A stretch of 64,000 nucleotides of DNA, taken from NCBI GenBank assembly GCA_033725935.1, contig MU867069.1, forward strand, positions 248,001 to 312,000, written 5' to 3'. The notes under the pieces were generated by a model. It did not search any database, was not told the DNA's origin, and saw only the letters and a list, made by a program, of their open reading frames with translations. The position numbers and the translations under genes are program-made. This document shows, one piece after another, positions 59,617 through 64,000 of the stretch. Source of the stretch: Cladorrhinum sp. PSN259 (Eukaryota > Ascomycota > Sordariomycetes > Sordariales > Podosporaceae). Each line of letters begins with the position of its first letter. Positions within the stretch are counted from its first letter, which is position 1.

Positions 59617-61936
59617 TTAGGCCCTGCTATAAACGCCATCAATGCTGTAATCTTTCTGGGGCCCCTTGACGGTATAGCCCAACCTCCAGTCCTTCAGATT
59701 GACCGCCTGAAAGTGGAACTCGTATTTGACGTCGTAATAATCGTCAATACACATGTGACCGGATTTGGCGTGCCAGCCCCTAGTGCTGTTGCTGCTCTCC
59801 TTGCTTGGGTCATACTCCGGGACGTCAAAGTCTATCTGGTGAAATAGATAGTCGGCTCGCTTCTGATCGTCAGTCTTGGCAAACCAGACGCTCAACTTGT
59901 CCTTAGCCTCGTTATAGCGCCAAATGTATCGCCGGGTAGCCCTGAATGTAAAGCCGTTCGAGGCCTTGAAATCGCCTTCCTCGACGTAAAGGTATTCCAA
60001 ACCGGGGTCTCCATCAGGACCAAGCCTGTCAAACTCGGCCTCTCTGCCGTCTCTTGTTCCACGTCGCAGCAAGAATTTGGCTGTCCCGCTGAAGTGACCA
60101 CTTGGATGACTGGGGAGCTTGCTGATGAGTTGCCTTTCAAGCCTCCACTCTCCAAGCAAACAGCGGAAAACAGCCCTTGCGACAAACTTGCCAGCCGTCA
60201 ACCCTGCCCATGCCGTTGTCTCGGTCTGCTTAAGAGACTTGGTAATTTCTGCTTGTTGTTCCTTGCTAACAGACTTGGAAGGGTACCTAGCCGGCGTCAA
60301 GATGTCCATGTGCAAGGTGTTTCCGCGCTCAAGGCGGTTCAGACCCAAAGCCGTACCAAACTCCTGCATCAGCCAGGCATAGTCTCCCATTGGGAACTGA
60401 GAAGCTCGAGGGTCTGTGCGAAGGCCAATAGTTCGTTCAATGGATGTGTCCTTTTCCAAGGCCTCTTTGATAGTCTGAGGCAGGGAAGGGGAGGAAAGAC
60501 CACCCGCGGCCCAAACCTCGGTGACGAAACGCGCCTGCATTTCCATGACACCCCAGTAAGGAGACCTGTAAAATCCTACAAACCCAAGGTTATTAATCGA
60601 CGGATGATATGTGCCGTGAAAGCCCAGGGCCACCGTGTTTGTTAGATCGGTTGAAGCCAGGGAGATGGCCTCCTGGGCTGAAGGAGGCAAGAAGGAGACG
60701 GAAGAAGACGCCTGGAAGCCAGTTGCAAGAATCACGGCTGCAACATCAGAAATGTTCTCATTTGATGGCGAAATAGTAGCTTCTTGGCCAGAAAGACTGT
60801 CGAGCTTTCCACGGGATACCGAAATGAGGCCAGATCGGACAAAGTCCATGTAAGTATCACTGACGGCCAAATATGGAGGGCTGTTGGTGTCGTCAGGGGT
60901 GATGGCGAGTGCTTGGGAGAAATTCGACTGGTCGGTGCCGAGAGTGACCTGGTAGAGCGAATGCATCCTTTTAGCAGCCTCCTCGGAAATGTGTCCTTGG
61001 GTGTTGATCAAAGGCTGTAAACGATTTGCAAGGTTGTATGATCCCATATCCAGGGGCAGGAAAGGGGGGGCAGAAAGCGATGGCTATGTTTGAATTGTGT
61101 TAGTTACGGACATCCTTTCAGCATCACGGCAACATACCTTTGGGGAGAGATATAATGGCATCACCCAGGTGGGCTGTTGCACTAAATGATGAATCGAATA
61201 ATTTTCCAAATTCTCTATCGGACTGGTGCCGGGTGAATGGACTGCCGAAGACAGATGTGTGGCAACGGTACCGGCAATCTCGACGCCAGACATTTGGCCT
61301 CCAACAACGAGGATTTTCCCGCCTTTTTGGTTGGTCTTGCCCAGAAGGCCCTTCAGATGGCGATACCGACTGCTGTGGATGATGGGTATCTCGGGGTTCT
61401 CTGGGAGAAAAGACGGTATTGCCGGTTTGCCGAAGTATCCAGCAGCCACCAACAGCAAGTCAAAGGTGTGTTCTTCAGCCACACCATCCAGTGACTGAGT
61501 CCATACTCGCCATCCAGACTGCAGGGCCTCTGTCCTCTCAACTCGCTTCCCCAGCTGCAGTTTGGCATCTTTGCAGTAGGTCTCGAAGTACCGATCAAGA
61601 TACTGGCCAATCTGCCATGCCCGAGGAAGCTCGGGAGAGTCCTCTGGCCAAGCTAAATCGCTGAACTGAACAGTATGCCTGCTTTGGTTGGCTGTCATGA
61701 GCGGGTGGATCAAGCCATCGTCGTCGTCCTTCCTAGATGGCCAAAGACCTCCGATCCGAGTTTGGGCATCAAAGATGGTGACATCGAAAGTTCCCCGAGG
61801 AGCATCATGGAGGAGGGACTTGGCAGCCACTAGACCGGATGGCCCGGCACCTGATGACAGTTTGAATCAGACATGGACCTCTACAACCAAGGTGTTGTTT
61901 TCACAACTCACCCACAATACAAACAGTCTTTGGCAT
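59617..61936 (-). CDS. FAD-dependent monooxygenase (FMO-like) with C-terminal DUF6314-like domain
   Basis: Exons 61936-61912, 61850-61138 and 61083-59617 give about 734 residues; introns are 61 and 54 bp. The N-terminus starts at once with the FAD motif VGAGPSG (8-14), so no targeting peptide is evident. A second dinucleotide site is VVGGQMSG (190-197), where the usual third-position Gly is Gln. LATGF (365-369) is the FMO/N-hydroxylase signature. From about 550 a second domain begins (LLGEWRLERQL...) resembling the lipocalin-like DUF6314, which in fungi occurs alone or fused to such oxygenases. The reaction is presumably NADPH-dependent oxygenation at N or S, or a Baeyer-Villiger type; the substrate cannot be told. 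No neighbouring biosynthetic genes were found. Confidence 0.88.
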
Positions 61937-64000
61937 CTTTGGCCCCTTGATAAATGTTTGGTACTTTAATAGGGGTGCTAGCCGGGATCGGGCCGCCGGG
62001 ACAAAGCGGGTCCGGAGCAGGTTGGGCGATCGGACGGGCTAGGTACGGAAAAGAAACGAGTTCGAGACGAGTCAGAGGATCGATAGGTAGTATGAATGAG
62101 CTAGCCAAAGTCCTAGATAAGATCAGAGGCGGTGTTGTTCAAGTTTAAAAGTCCAGGTCGGAATTCACTCATCCGTGACCTCCGTCCGTTTTTTAGTGGA
62201 TCTGGATTCTCGAACATCTGAATTGCGAAAGCCCAGTGTGGGTCGTAATCGGTCCACTATTTTATGCTATAATTTGATCTTATTGGTTAAGACGCCTGCC
62301 AATGCCATGCAGCTGCTAACTGCATTTGAATCAAACCATCCTTCCTTCTTGATTCGTCATTTTCTATGTTTTTTTACCTTGTTGACCGAAGAATATCGGA
62401 ATCTGAACAATGACTTGAGACCCAACAACTGCAAATAATCCACACCTGGAGTCTCCAAAACCCGATGGCAGCCAGCACCATTCTATCTCAATGTTCTTTC
62501 ATCTTCGGACTCGCCGATTCGTGGCGTCCCAGATCTGATTATCTAGACTCTTTTGCATACAGCATACACACACCTACATATCTCCTGCCTGCATGTCGGA
62601 ACAACCGACATCACCAGCACTACCACACCATTGATATCAACAATATCGACCTCTATCATGTCCAATGGCAATCTTGCTTCTGCTTTCCAGAAATCCCTCA
62701 CTCTCGATCCTTTGATTTTTAGTTTCCCTTCCATCCTCCCTACCCATCCCTTTGCCGACAGACGACAACCAACCATCAGTGGTTCTATCTGAGCACTAGA
62801 AGATGCCGCCACTGCAACACAACATCCAGCCTCCGAGATGGCCTCCCGAAAGCCCCGTGACTGTCGAGACTCATTGTCGAGCGGTGAAGGCTCTTGAGCG
62901 TCGTCGATTTTCGTATGCATAGACTCCCAAGAAGCCCCTATGCCGGCTCCCAGCGATCAGTCCGGATTGTTGCAGCACGTCTGCCCGAAATTCTCCTAGT
63001 TGCTTCGTGCTGCGGCCTGTCAATGCCAAGAAACAAAACACCGACTTGCGTGTTGGCCGCCTTGATGGGGGCTTGCATCAGGCCTGATTGGCGATTTTTC
63101 GGCACGCTGGCGAGAATTCACTGAAGCAGTTCCGAAAGAGCCGGTTCGTCTTCCGATATCGAATGCCACTTCTCCAGCTTTGGCATCCCTGCCCCATCTC
63201 TACTTGTCTAAAGTGCGTCTGCTGCCCGTGGCTTGTTTCTCACAACCTTACTCGTCTGTCTTGGAGCAAGGGATGCGCTGAGAGCCTCGACTTGGGCTTC
63301 TCGGACGTGACGAATCGGCGAGGAAGAGGTTAAACAAGTGTATCCCGGACAAGACGGCAAGCTACAGCTCATTGGTGGTACCCAACTCCTGCCACTGTGA
63401 TGGCCCAATGCCTTCCTCGCAGAGCAACTAATTGGAATGCGCTAAAGTACCCTATCTGCGGAATCACAGATCTGGTCACATTTTAGCAATCTTTAACCGC
63501 ACGTGGTGAAAAGGTGGTCCTACCGGACACCTGATCGCACTAGTCTGTCATGAGGCACAGGAACTCGGCTGATATCGCGTATGAATTTGCTTGGCTCACT
63601 TGTCTCCGAGTGAGAAGCAGCAGCTATGTAACGGGTACACGCGTGGGAGGACTGTTCCTGGCTGAGAAACCTCGCCCTGCGGTTTCCTGGTTTGACAGTG
63701 TTCAGCAGAGGTGACATTGGACAAGAACATGCCCAAATCCAGGAGGGATCCATGGCCTATTGTCGACACTCTAGTGGCTCTGCTATACCCTTTACCACTG
63801 GGTACGCAGGATTCAATGGTTGAGGTTCATTCGGAGTCGCCGCCACTGGTTCCTTTTCTTTCACCAAGCCGGATTCAGATTGAAGGTGCACACCAGTCCA
63901 AATTGCATTCCCCGATTCTGGGTGTGTCTTTTGCGGTCTTGACTTGGTGGCGCCTTAGTATTTTGGACCAAGTGACAACCGTGGAAAGTTACGTCGAGGG
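61937..64000. other. gene-free end of window
   Basis: Promoter region of the monooxygenase, then about 2 kb without a supported gene. A possible short leader-like start at 62657 (MSNGNLASAFQKSLTLDP, 44 codons) has good context but no continuation I can splice. Confidence 0.45.

Noticed and set aside
62657..62791. 44-codon frame MSNGNLASAF... with good start context
   Set aside because: Too short, and no splice donor leads to a longer product; mentioned only in the intergenic note.

Overview
This window is nuclear DNA of a filamentous ascomycete, most likely a sordariomycete of the order Sordariales. The coding genes carry short introns (about 52-131 bp) with GT..AG borders and CTAAC/CTGAC-type branch sites 10-20 bases before the acceptor. 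Two dispersed tRNA genes also have introns. The tyrosinase closely follows the known Neurospora enzyme, and the gene set includes Ecm29, Bud23, Svp26, Idh1, a Ste20/GCK kinase, a cAMP-receptor-like GPCR and a flavin monooxygenase with a fungal C-terminal domain. There is no bacterial-style operon structure. I built the exon models by hand from frame continuity and splice signals.

Layout. Positions 1-157 hold the start of a leftward RRM-protein gene of Nam8/Ngr1 type that runs out of the window. From 158 to 14440 there is no gene I can support. Inside it lie a strongly degenerate, T-poor tandem array (about 2060-4700), an A-rich T-poor block (about 6400-6905) and a 41-bp truncated retroposon-like insertion with a 13-bp target duplication (12787-12853). 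From 14441 to 27687 three rightward genes follow: ecm29 (proteasome), a Ubx5/UBXN7-type Cdc48 adaptor and a Ste20/GCK kinase. Positions 27688-30718 are intergenic, with homopolymer runs, a CT microsatellite and a minisatellite. From 30719 to 36360 come a small secreted cysteine-rich protein (-), two conserved-looking genes of unknown function (one -, one +) and a broken or badly resolved gene (+). A tRNA-Lys(CTT) with an intron (-) precedes idh1 (+, 37590-38952). A 3.9-kb spacer holds a 204-bp SINE-like element with a perfect 13-bp target duplication. Then come tyrosinase (+), bud23 (-) and svp26 (+), the last two divergent from a 543-bp shared promoter region. From 47419 to 55480 there are two hypothetical minus-strand ORFs and a tRNA-Thr(AGT). 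A GPCR and an FAD monooxygenase (both -) end the gene content. Nothing convincing lies beyond 61936.

How the genes relate. Most are unlinked housekeeping genes: 26S proteasome quality control, Cdc48 adaptor, NAD-isocitrate dehydrogenase, 18S rRNA methylation and ER-to-Golgi cargo sorting. Ecm29 and the Ubx5-like adaptor are neighbours and both serve ubiquitin-proteasome turnover. Accessory or environment-facing genes are tyrosinase, the secreted protein, the GPCR and the monooxygenase; I see no biosynthetic gene cluster. The most unusual signals are the two related SINE-like insertions in opposite orientation, each with a 13-bp target duplication, and the 2.6-kb degenerate array.
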